Source: Haloquadratum walsbyi J07HQW1 (GTDB taxonomy: Archaea > Halobacteriota > Halobacteria > Halobacteriales > Haloferacaceae). Taken from it: a DNA stretch of 34,874 bases. Of the stretch, positions 25,894-33,535 are shown piece after piece. The notes beneath the pieces are model-generated. The model was not told the origin of the DNA and made no database searches. It was given only the letters and a program-made list of their open reading frames with translations. The position numbers and the translations under genes were made by a program. Location: contig KE356560.1 of NCBI GenBank assembly GCA_000415965.1, forward strand, positions 2,392,489 to 2,427,362, given 5' to 3'. The first letter of the stretch is position 1; every line of letters starts with the position of its first letter.

Positions 25894-26012
25894 CAGCAGT
25901 CGGTGGCAATATGACCACTGTGTATATCCGAACCCACACTCAGTTCAACTGGGATGCCCGGCTACGCGTTCCGCTGCAACTTCGGAGACAGAAGTCAAAT
26001 TGCCAACAACTG
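25894..26012 (+). repeat. MITE-like element, copy D
   Basis: About 119 bp. It begins cagcagtcggtggcaatatg, ends ttgccaacaactg, and shares gaacccacactcagttcaac and gttccgctgcaacttcgg with copy A. It lies in the spacer between two divergent genes, 93 nt before GTG 26105. Confidence 0.65.
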
Positions 26013-26104
26013 ACAGTGAGTAGCTCAGACGAGATCAAAGAGATACCAGTAGTTATACTCACATAAGCAAAAGAGTCTAGCGCTCGAACTATCTATATGT
26101 AGAT

Positions 26105-27634
26105 GTGGCACCTGTCTCAATCGATCGGTTCGCGACGTTACTTCGCGGGCTTGAGCAGTCCCGTTTCACCGCCTTTGTCGCTGCTCTCTGGGATGCACGG
26201 AGCGATGAGAATGTGACAATCGAACAGCGATATATCTATGTTGGTGACTCAGATGAGACGAAAGATAATTCCCAGACTGTGCTTGCTGTCATTGGTCATT
26301 CATGGGTTCCGAATCGATTCCGCCGACTGACTGTTCCTGACACAGTTGATATATTAATTACGACACGGCAGACGAAACAATATATTGAGTCGACTGATGA
26401 GATTAATGCGCGTCTTGTCGGTCCTGCAGAATTACGCTCAATTGCACTTTATGCTATTCCACGACCGACTGCTGAGACGCTTTTTACACAATATTTTGAT
26501 ACCTCCATTAGCATAGATGATTCGCATGCTGATGAACCTGATACTCATCACTCAGAGAGTGATACTGGATATGGATTGTCACGGAATCTGATATCACTGA
26601 TGGGGGGGACACATCTCAGCCGTCAGCGACCGGTGACGGCGGTGTTCGTGGTCATACTGATCCTGACCGTCATTTCGGGGAGTGGAATTGCACTTGGTGT
26701 CGTGCCAGGGGCAGCATCAAATGTCTCCCCAGAGTTCACATCGGGAGACGCCACGGTAGGGACAGTTATCAATGAATTAAGCGTTGATGTACAGGTATTT
26801 CTTGGGATTTCACAGGCGAGTGCTGAACAGCAGTCATGGTCGCAATCAGACGCTGGGAGTCGGAGTCAGAGTCAGATTGCATCAAATGATTCACAAACTG
26901 CGGAAACAACAAATGAGACCCAAAGGCTGCTTGGGTATCCGCCAGGTGTTACGACAACCGGCATCGTGGACCCAAACCGTCTTGCAGCAGCACATGCGGA
27001 TACTGTTTCAGGCCAGTCATATCGATACAGTGTTCAGAAACAACATGTCAGTGCGTTTGGAGTACAGACCTGGCGAGAGCTCTCAGAAGAGGCAGTAGTC
27101 GCTAATCAAATTGAGTATCTCTATACCGCAACAGGAACATTACAGTCGACGAATGAAACAGAGGATGTGAATTTAAGTGTCTACGCTGACGGATCAGCGG
27201 CATATATTCGAGTTGATCGCGAAAGTGAAGAGAACGTCTCATTCGGGAGGTTCTCCGTCAGCGGTGGTGAGTTTGGAAGTAACAATGGACGATTTGCTAA
27301 CCGCGCAGAAAGCGTCCTACAACGGTATCTTGATACCTCGGAATCGCGAATCGTGCTCTCAAAGCTCACCGATGAGACATATACCATCGTTGCGACTGGA
27401 CAGCCATTTGGCATAAATACAGATGGTCGTATCAATAATTATCAAGCAGTCGCCCAGGTGAATGAGCAGGGATTTGTCTCATCATTCACCGTATCATATC
27501 GCCGTGTCACAGAGAATAAAACCACCACTGTTTCTGTTTCGTTTGAGTATGAGGATATCGGATCGACGACACCATCACAACCGCAGTGGTACACGACAGC
27601 GCAAAATCAGACTGCGAGATCAGTACGGGAGTAG
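26105..27634 (+). CDS. Membrane-anchored haloarchaeal protein, two-domain
   Basis: A 509-residue protein from GTG 26105; a TAG at 26078 leaves no other usable start. Residues 1-130 form a cytoplasmic-looking domain (DRFATLLRGLEQSRFTAFVA, then DTVDILITTRQTK and SIALYAIPRPTAETLF). It recalls the restriction-endonuclease-like N-termini of other haloarchaeal membrane proteins, but I cannot see a complete catalytic motif. An acidic linker follows, then one transmembrane helix (about 176-200). An extracellular part of about 300 residues, Ser/Thr/Asn rich, contains RLAAAHADTVSGQSYRYSVQ and a beta-rich C-terminus. It may be an envelope sensor or anchored protein. Function unknown. Confidence 0.75.
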   Translation: MAPVSIDRFATLLRGLEQSRFTAFVAALWDARSDENVTIEQRYIYVGDSDETKDNSQTVLAVIGHSWVPNRFRRLTVPDTVDILITTRQTKQYIESTDEINARLVGPAELRSIALYAIPRPTAETLFTQYFDTSISIDDSHADEPDTHHSESDTGYGLSRNLISLMGGTHLSRQRPVTAVFVVILILTVISGSGIALGVVPGAASNVSPEFTSGDATVGTVINELSVDVQVFLGISQASAEQQSWSQSDAGSRSQSQIASNDSQTAETTNETQRLLGYPPGVTTTGIVDPNRLAAAHADTVSGQSYRYSVQKQHVSAFGVQTWRELSEEAVVANQIEYLYTATGTLQSTNETEDVNLSVYADGSAAYIRVDRESEENVSFGRFSVSGGEFGSNNGRFANRAESVLQRYLDTSESRIVLSKLTDETYTIVATGQPFGINTDGRINNYQAVAQVNEQGFVSSFTVSYRRVTENKTTTVSVSFEYEDIGSTTPSQPQWYTTAQNQTARSVRE

Positions 27635-27732
27635 TATTTTGAGACGAAATCAGATTGTATCGACAAAGTGAATTTTTACTGTATTTGTATCGATGTCTCA
27701 GTCAGTTTGATACCGCCAGGATATAGGATTCC

Positions 27733-28112
27733 TCACAGTTGACATCCTCCTCGAGGTGAACGCGGAGGACTCCCACGGCACCGCAGCGCTGAGGTGAGAA
27801 GGTAAGGTAAGGTGAGGTGAGTTGGGAGTGTCAGGTGCAGGTGCAGGGTCACGGTCACAGAATGCCAAGCGAACACACCGTGGGAATCGGTATACAACCG
27901 AATCCGGGCAAGGGACAGCCTCTGTGTATTGGGAGTGCCAAACCCAAACCCCAACCCCAACCCCAACGCCTGCCTCCGAGACTCCTCTTCTCAGCCGAAA
28001 ACGCGTTCCTGTGTGAGTTGTGCCATAGGAGCGGTGGTCGGTCGTTGGGTTCAGCAGACTCGGAGTTATTTACGTTGATGATTGCCCGTCGCTTGTTATG
28101 TGATTCCGACAT
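27733..28112 (-). pseudogene. Decayed TnpB 3'-end relic with low-complexity expansion
   Basis: The minus-strand frame ends GSPPRSPRGGCQL then TGA, with the last codons formed by the hairpin at 27746-27768, parallel to the plus-strand relic ending at 9842. Upstream the DNA is unusually repetitive: pentamer and hexamer runs (ggtaaggtaaggtgaggtga; accccaaccccaacccc). No conserved TnpB catalytic or zinc-finger motif could be read. The assignment depends on the shared tail and hairpin. The spacer 27635-28390 otherwise carries no supported gene. Confidence 0.4.
27746..27768. repeat. TnpB-element right-end hairpin, family B (second copy)
   Basis: Stem cctcctcg/cgcggagg with one mismatch, loop aggtgaa, preceded by gttgacat. 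It is the reverse complement of the 9807-9826 arrangement. Confidence 0.5.
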
Positions 28113-28390
28113 AAACCCTGTTTCTAGCGTGGGCGGACACTCACACTCACACTCGAACCGTCACTTTTCGAGCGCTTGGCGACACTGGGGTCAGAGCCGG
28201 TGCGCCGACAGTTATAGGCACATCATGCTGCAAGGAGACTGTGTGGAAACCCAGCGACGGCGCGTATCCACGCCGGAAACGACATGGGATTACGCCTGCT
28301 CCACGTATAACTCAATCACACACCAGAGTAAGGAGACACTGGCATCATCAGTGAACAACAGTTATCCAGCCAGACAGGTTATATTCTATA

Positions 28391-29425
28391 ATGAGCCAAG
28401 AGACAACGACTGAAGGCGACCTTCGAAATACCGGTATGTCACTCAAACATGATCGAGAGTGGGATTATGAACTCGATCGGATTGTTGAGGAGATCGAAGA
28501 GCGCGATGCAGATCGTGTTGGACTACAGTTTCCCGAGGGACTCAAGCGACGTGGACCAGCGGTCGCAGATGATCTTCGAGCACTTTGTGGTAATGATGTA
28601 ACATTTATGCTCTCTGGGCAGCCGTGTTATGGTGCCTGTGATCTTGATACGTATCTGATGCGTCGAACGGACGTATTTGTCCATTTCGGGCATTCACCAA
28701 TGAAAGAATCTGATAAGATCATATACGTCCCATTATTCTCGAATGTCGACCCATTCCCGATTCTTGAAGAAGCTGTCGGGGAATTACCTGAAGATGATGT
28801 TGGTCTCGTCACAACTGCTCAGCATATGAATCAGTTCGACTCGATGGTTACCTGGCTTGAAACGCGCGGATTTGATGTGCACACTCGACGGGGTGATGAC
28901 AGGCTCACACATGAGGGACAAGTGCTCGGATGTAATTATGCATCAGCGGACATTGACGCTGATCAAGTACTCTATGTTGGTGGTGGGAAATTCCACCCAC
29001 TTGGACTCGCGATGGAACATCCGGACAAGCGGGTGTTAATCGCAGATCCGGTCAATAATGTTGTGACTGTTGCCGATACAGAGAAATTCATGAAACAGCG
29101 ATATGCCGCTGTACACAAGGCAATGAGCGCCGACAAGTGGGGAGTGATTTTCTGCACGAAGATTGGACAGGGCAGAATGGACACTGCTGAGTCTATTCTT
29201 GAGGATAACGATAACACGTATCTCATTACAATGGACGAAGTGACACCAGATCGACTCCGTAACTTCGATATGGATGCCTTTGTCAACACGGGGTGTCCGC
29301 GTATTACTACCGATGATGGACCACAGTTTCATAAACCGATGCTCACACCTGGTGAGTATCGAATTGCCGTTGGTGATAAGCCCTTAGACTCGCTTTCCTT
29401 CGATACATTCCACGGGACGTGGTGA
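28391..29425 (+). CDS. dph2: Diphthamide biosynthesis enzyme Dph2
   Basis: Transfers the 3-amino-3-carboxypropyl group of S-adenosylmethionine to a histidine of elongation factor 2, the first step of diphthamide. In archaea the enzyme is a homodimer with a [4Fe-4S] cluster held by three cysteines from three subdomains. The 344 residues show all three: GQPCYGACDLD, LGCNYASADIDAD and VNTGCPRI, each at the usual position. It also has VGLQFPEGLKRRGP near the start and GKFHPLGLAM. ATG 28391 is used; ATG 28436 (MSLKHDREWDYELD) is possible. The stop codon lies inside a solo TnpB-type right end (29422-29463). Confidence 0.94.
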   Translation: MSQETTTEGDLRNTGMSLKHDREWDYELDRIVEEIEERDADRVGLQFPEGLKRRGPAVADDLRALCGNDVTFMLSGQPCYGACDLDTYLMRRTDVFVHFGHSPMKESDKIIYVPLFSNVDPFPILEEAVGELPEDDVGLVTTAQHMNQFDSMVTWLETRGFDVHTRRGDDRLTHEGQVLGCNYASADIDADQVLYVGGGKFHPLGLAMEHPDKRVLIADPVNNVVTVADTEKFMKQRYAAVHKAMSADKWGVIFCTKIGQGRMDTAESILEDNDNTYLITMDEVTPDRLRNFDMDAFVNTGCPRITTDDGPQFHKPMLTPGEYRIAVGDKPLDSLSFDTFHGTW

Positions 29426-29463
29426 ATCACCTCCGGGGTCACAAACAAGCCCCGTAGCATTGA
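29422..29463 (-). mobile_element. Solo TnpB-element right-end hairpin, RE4, overlapping the dph2 stop
   Basis: Plus-strand gtgaatcacctccggggtca, then caaacaagccccgtagcat. The outermost bases gtgaatcac include the TGA stop of dph2 (29423-29425). In right-end orientation (minus strand), the sequence beyond it reads antisense into the last codons of dph2. The stem is imperfect. Confidence 0.55.
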
Positions 29464-29502
29464 GCACGTAGCACCTGTGAATTCACTCAGTATATGCTGA
29501 GA

Positions 29503-29607
29503 TCACTCATCAATATCAGTGGTGATGTCGCGGTCGAGTGTCCCAAGCGACCGCATTGTCGTGTCCATTTCTGAAAACGTTGCAGTCCGTCTGATACTCG
29601 TTGGCAT
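29503..29607 (-). CDS. Possible 34-residue protein
   Basis: Short minus-strand ORF from ATG 29607: MPTSIRRTATFSEMDTTMRS, then LGTLDRDITTDIDE and TGA at 29503-29505. A TATA-like tatttatcc on the minus strand (near 29632-29641) lies about 30 nt before the ATG, the leaderless spacing seen for other genes here. The acidic C-terminus fits a haloarchaeal protein. No family is recognised, and the size alone makes chance possible. Confidence 0.4.
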   Translation of the reverse strand: MPTSIRRTATFSEMDTTMRSLGTLDRDITTDIDE

Positions 29608-29767
29608 TGTACGGAGTATCTGTATGGCAGAAGGATAAATACTTTTTGTAGGTTTCACTCATAAAACATATCAACTCTCAGATACCCGAGTTCAGAGTCA
29701 GGATCCGAGGAACGTGGACATGTTCTGTGCACTCATCAAGTACGCTGAGACTGTTTGTGCAACCATG

Positions 29768-29815
29768 GTGAACCGCCTCATGATCACATTCTAATCCAAG
29801 CCCCGAGGCATTCGC
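29768..29815 (-). mobile_element. Solo TnpB-element right-end hairpin, RE5 (degraded)
   Basis: Plus-strand gtgaaccgcctcatgatcac, then about 10 nt, then aagccccgaggcattcgc, with gctgtaga downstream at 29826-29833, as in the other copies. The left arm of the stem is degraded (cctcatga), so the hairpin is weak. Confidence 0.45.
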
Positions 29816-29925
29816 ATTGCTTTCGCTGTAGATGGGTTATCTGTTCTATTGATTGCCATGTGTGGAAAGATGCACGCCTGTCTGTGTATCAATAACGGTT
29901 AGTCTCTGGCGGTGACATAGGCAAT

Positions 29926-30765
29926 ATGGGGAAGATTGACACTGATTGGGGGGCGTGGCTCCCGCGTGATGTTGAGGCGGCATCGCCTGACACAATCGCT
30001 ATCTGGTATCTTGGATGCAATGGGTTCTTTCTAAAGGGCAGTGAGGGGACAACAATCGCAATCGATCCGTATGTTGGGACTGGTGACCCTCCGCGAACAG
30101 TTCGGATGATCCCAATCCCATTTGATCCTGATGACGTAGTCTCCATGGATGCAATTTTTGCAACGCATGAGCATACTGATCATACCCATGGTCCATCACA
30201 GGGTCCAATTCTTGAGTCAACAGGCGCGCGGTTTTATGCGCCTGATGACTCAATTCATGTCGCGCGTGAAACTGAAGCATGGCAGGAGAGGTATGATATC
30301 GATGGGACACAGCTCCAAATGATATCAGAGGGAGATACAATTGATATTGGAGAGTTCACGGTTCATGTTGAGTACGCTCACGACCCTGATTCGACGCATC
30401 CAGTTTCGTATGTGATTGAGCATGAGACAGGAACGTTCTTTCATGGTGGTGATACAAAGCCACATGAGGATTTTGACGCACTTGGGAATGCATATGATAT
30501 TGACTTTGGAGTACTTGCATTTGGTTCGACTGGCAATATCAATGATAAAGAAACCGGTGACCCTGTCCGAACGAAATGGTATGCAACTGAAAATGAGATC
30601 ATACGTGCAGCAGCAGACCTCAATATTGATCGGCTTCTTCCGAGTCATTGGGATATGTGGAAAGGATTAACAGCGGATCCAACAGCACTGCATTCGCATA
30701 CACAAAGTTATCCATTCCCTCGGGTGCTTGAAATCGCTGAAATCGGTGACCGTATCGATATGTAA
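29926..30765 (+). CDS. UlaG-like metallo-beta-lactamase-fold hydrolase
   Basis: A 279-residue cytoplasmic metal-dependent hydrolase of the L-ascorbate-6-phosphate lactonase (UlaG) type. The metal-binding motif is THEHTDHTHG (about 80-89), with IAIDPYVGTGD before it and FFHGGDTKPHEDF (His and Asp ligands) and LPSHWDMWKG (late His) after. The substrate is unknown; ascorbate use is not implied. ATG 29926 (MGKIDTDWGAWLPRDV) is the first codon of the conserved region. It is a single-gene unit, with a TATA-like atcaataacgg about 30-35 nt upstream. Confidence 0.9.
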   Translation: MGKIDTDWGAWLPRDVEAASPDTIAIWYLGCNGFFLKGSEGTTIAIDPYVGTGDPPRTVRMIPIPFDPDDVVSMDAIFATHEHTDHTHGPSQGPILESTGARFYAPDDSIHVARETEAWQERYDIDGTQLQMISEGDTIDIGEFTVHVEYAHDPDSTHPVSYVIEHETGTFFHGGDTKPHEDFDALGNAYDIDFGVLAFGSTGNINDKETGDPVRTKWYATENEIIRAAADLNIDRLLPSHWDMWKGLTADPTALHSHTQSYPFPRVLEIAEIGDRIDM

Positions 30766-30799
30766 TCAAGGCGAAAGTACTGACAGGTTACTCAAGTAA

Positions 30800-31287
30800 C
30801 AAAGCGTATTCTACCGTGAAAGCGGACGTGGGCGAGAGTTTCAGAGTGTGGGCAAGCTTGAATCAGTCGTTCGCACCAGCTCCGGGCACGCACTCATTGT
30901 TGTCGAGGACGCCGTCAGGTCAGCGACTGACGCTATCTACGACCTCATCGAAACGTTCCAGCAGACCGATGTCGCAGTAAGTGTCCTCCTTGACGCACGG
31001 CGGGGCGAACTTGAGGACTTTGAGGACCCCACTGTCATGGAAACGGGTGTGAGTGACGCGCTTCGAGACGTACTTGGAAACATCGAACGATACGACGTCC
31101 CGCACTGGACCCAGACGACCACAGTGAGTGTCGGCGTCTTATTGAGCGGTTTGAGGCAACGACCAGACGCCAAGTAACTCGGTCTGCAGAATGCATTCAC
31201 AGGCAAGTCGTGACGAGCGACGCCGAACTCGGTGACCTCCTCTACCTGACGTGCTTTCTGCCGGAGGCGAGAACGCAATGGGATTAG
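30800..31287 (+). pseudogene. Relic of a large haloarchaeal P-loop NTPase
   Basis: The open frame from 30800 (no start codon) reads SVFYRESGRGREFQSVGKLE, then GHALIVVEDAVRS (a Walker B-like strand), VAVSVLLDARRGELEDF, and DALRDVLGNIERYDVP. Near 31137 a +1 shift is needed to continue ERFEATTRRQ, LGDLLYLTCFLPEARTQW, ending TAG 31285-31287. This order resembles the middle of long haloarchaeal STAND/AAA-like NTPases. Walker A, the N-terminus and C-terminal repeats are missing. The GC-richer sequence differs from the surrounding AT-rich DNA. Family identity is from pattern memory and is moderate. Confidence 0.5.
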
Positions 31288-31332
31288 AGGGTGATGTGCG
31301 CGTCAATAAAGGGGATTACAGCCATTATATGA

Positions 31333-31527
31333 CTCGCAACAGATATCAGTAGCGTCCTGTTAAAATCCACCCCTGCAACAGAAGAGCTAGCACATCAAGT
31401 GGTTTTGATGATGACGGAGACGGTATCCTCGGAAAGTGCGCCGATGAGCAACCTGAGCATGGAGGATGTATACTGCAACCATCGCGGACACGGTGGATTC
31501 AGGATTTGTATTTATCAAACATCTTAA
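31333..31527 (+). pseudogene. Possible C-terminal relic of a PIN partner (antitoxin-like)
   Basis: Open frame without an upstream start: TEELAHQVV then MMTETVSSESAPMSNLSMED, VYCN, running into the start of the PIN-like relic (31466) in another frame. Overlap of an upstream reading frame with a PIN-like gene suggests a two-gene toxin-antitoxin arrangement. Sequence similarity is too thin for a firm call. Confidence 0.22.
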
Positions 31528-32086
31528 TCAGCATTGACAGTCGCTCAGAAGTGCCGTTAAGCGAGCTGGAACAGAGATTTGGATTCCAGCAGCAGTCTCC
31601 CACGAACTAGCGGATACCTGGAGTACCGACTCACCGGCAAGTCCGTAGTTCAAACCGACTATTCAATAGGGGTGGGCTCAGGCGTCTGCACTCCTGCCAG
31701 GTAGCCGCACAGTATGGTCTAATATAAATGCTAGATCAAATAAGAACGTACGGTTCGTGGCTCATGAGTTTAGCGACCAGCAGAGCAAGTATTCAGCGAC
31801 TAACGACTGGCAGGGTGCGGCGTTGGTCACATCAGTAGTTCGACTACTCGGTGCGAATGCTCAAATTTGTGTGACCACATACAGCAGACGGGAATCTGAT
31901 AAGGGCGTGCGCTCGTATCTCTCTGTGGACACTATTACATCAACTCTAGGTACGAGGATTCACCCCAGACAGCAGAGAGTAAGTTTTCAATCCCTGATTA
32001 GCTTACCTGGAGCGAGTGGTGAATATCGCGGTGTTTTTGATATAGCGTTATATGGTTTATACGTCGTAACGCGGACAGGGATTTGA
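31466..32086 (+). pseudogene. Degraded PIN-domain-like gene
   Basis: From ATG 31466: MYTATIADTVDSGFVFIKHL, then a stop at 31535, then in the same frame SAVKRAGTEIWIPAAVSHEL ADT (split for length), then another stop near 31640. Other frames continue with GWAQ and PGSRTV, then VAHEFSDQQSK, DWQGAALVTSVVRLLGANAQ and ICVTTYSRR. An early Asp in a short hydrophobic strand, a conserved Glu in xHELAD, and a later D-x-x-AALV strand followed by VTT match the order of acidic residues in PIN-like nucleases. At least two stops and two frame changes show it is dead. Confidence 0.45.
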
Positions 32087-32431
32087 CAGAAGATAATATA
32101 TTATTTATTGAACAAGTATGGAAATTTATCATATATATCACCATGAGCAGCACTGAGTACTGGTATCGATAATAATTTAGGACACCTACCGGATCAAATC
32201 TCATCTGGAAAGAGCGAGATTACAGGAAGGATTCAGTATACACACCCCAGATAAGAGCAGTAATTTGTAATCGCGTAGCTGAATAGAACCTAGACAGTGA
32301 ACCCCGCTGACACAGACAAACTGTTTCAGCAATCGATAGATCCTGGATATTATCTCATGAGTAATCCCGCCAGTTTATGTGTGGGTGACTGACTTCGGAG
32401 ATATATGATGAGTATTGTTGCTACAGCATGA
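32087..32431. other. Spacer between PIN relic and integrase
   Basis: 345 bp, AT-rich, no supported gene and no direct repeat recognisable as an attachment site. Confidence 0.5.
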
Positions 32432-33535
32432 CTACAGCACCGTGTATATGTGCTCCTCATAGGTGTCACGGACTCTGTCACCCCAATTGTGGGTATACGT
32501 CTCGATAATGTCACCACCGACATCACCCCGAAGATACTTGACAATACCACGGTCACCGGTTCTATCTCGAAGATGTGTCGTGAAGAAGTGTCGAAAATAG
32601 TGTGGGGTAACATTTTCTGTGGCATCGCCACCATCATTATGCCATCCAACATCCTTTGCGTGGGTTTCAATTATATGATGAACCATATGTGGTGTAAGAC
32701 GTTTCCCCCACTGTTCTGCAGTACTGACGAACAATGGTTGAGCAGGCGACGTTGTCTGTGGGCGAATCGCAAGCCAGCGTCGTAGCGCCCAATCGAGTTC
32801 CTCATCGATTGGAATCGTTGTTGAGCGCTGACGCTTGTTTGAAGCAGTTCGCTCCTCACCGGCGATGACAACTCCGACTGCTGGAGCGTCTGAAACATAC
32901 ATCGAAGGTCCTCGTCCCTCAAGATGTGCCCGTAGTGGTTGAGAGCTATCTGTCGACACCTCATCAAGTGCTTTTTTATCGGTAAGTACGATATCCCGTA
33001 GATCAAGATTACAGAGTTCACCGGCGCGTATCCCAGTTTTGATGAGTGTCATGATGACCGCGTGCTCAAGTGGGTGATGTATATCCGTGAGGAATGACCG
33101 CATATCTGTCAGTGAAATTTCTCGTCGAGATGGGTTTGTATCAATACGCTCATCCATTTCAGCGATGACAAGTGTCATTGGATTAGATTCGAATGCACCG
33201 ATCTGAGACATATATGCATAAAATCGGTGGAGGTATGAGGCATATGTGGCGATGGTGCTACCTGCGGTCTCTGTTTGCCGGAGTGAATGAATCCATGCCA
33301 TACAATCGCGGTGTGTCGCACGTGCGATATTACTAGTGGCAGTCGAATCGATCTCTGTCGGTGACGTTTGATCGGATGCCTCTTGAGTCTGCTCTGTCAG
33401 AAACGTTTCGAAACGACGAAGAACGCGGTTGTAGGCATCCCGCGTTTGCGCTGATTTGCCATGATAGGTCATATCTTGGATGAAGTATCCAACCGGGTCA
33501 TGAACAACCTCGCCGTCTGCTGTTTTAACACTCAT
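32432..33535 (-). CDS. Tyrosine recombinase / integrase (XerC/D-like)
   Basis: Site-specific DNA recombinase. The 367 residues have an N-terminal SAM-like core-binding domain (KSAQTRDAYNRVLRRFETFL, about 27-46) and the catalytic domain. Catalytic residues read as Arg170 (GIRAGEL), His312-x-x-Arg315 (HYFRHFF), His349 (YTHN) and Tyr359 (RDTYEEH), with a probable Lys in the beta-hairpin region (ASNKRQRS). All key positions are present, so it may be active. Its ATG overlaps the stop of the upstream small gene (ATGA, 33532-33535). It may belong to an integrated element whose cargo (30800-32086) has decayed, or it may be a resident haloarchaeal recombinase. Confidence 0.9.
   Translation of the reverse strand: MSVKTADGEVVHDPVGYFIQDMTYHGKSAQTRDAYNRVLRRFETFLTEQTQEASDQTSPTEIDSTATSNIARATHRDCMAWIHSLRQTETAGSTIATYASYLHRFYAYMSQIGAFESNPMTLVIAEMDERIDTNPSRREISLTDMRSFLTDIHHPLEHAVIMTLIKTGIRAGELCNLDLRDIVLTDKKALDEVSTDSSQPLRAHLEGRGPSMYVSDAPAVGVVIAGEERTASNKRQRSTTIPIDEELDWALRRWLAIRPQTTSPAQPLFVSTAEQWGKRLTPHMVHHIIETHAKDVGWHNDGGDATENVTPHYFRHFFTTHLRDRTGDRGIVKYLRGDVGGDIIETYTHNWGDRVRDTYEEHIYTVL

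Noticed and set aside
27944..27968. ccccaa tandem repeat as telomere-like or CRISPR-like array
   Set aside because: Only a few short units with no spacers, inside a tnpB relic; ordinary slippage is sufficient.
31757..32086. ORF of 109 codons as an intact gene
   Set aside because: It is the last open stretch of the PIN-like relic; its matching N-terminal part lies upstream behind stops.
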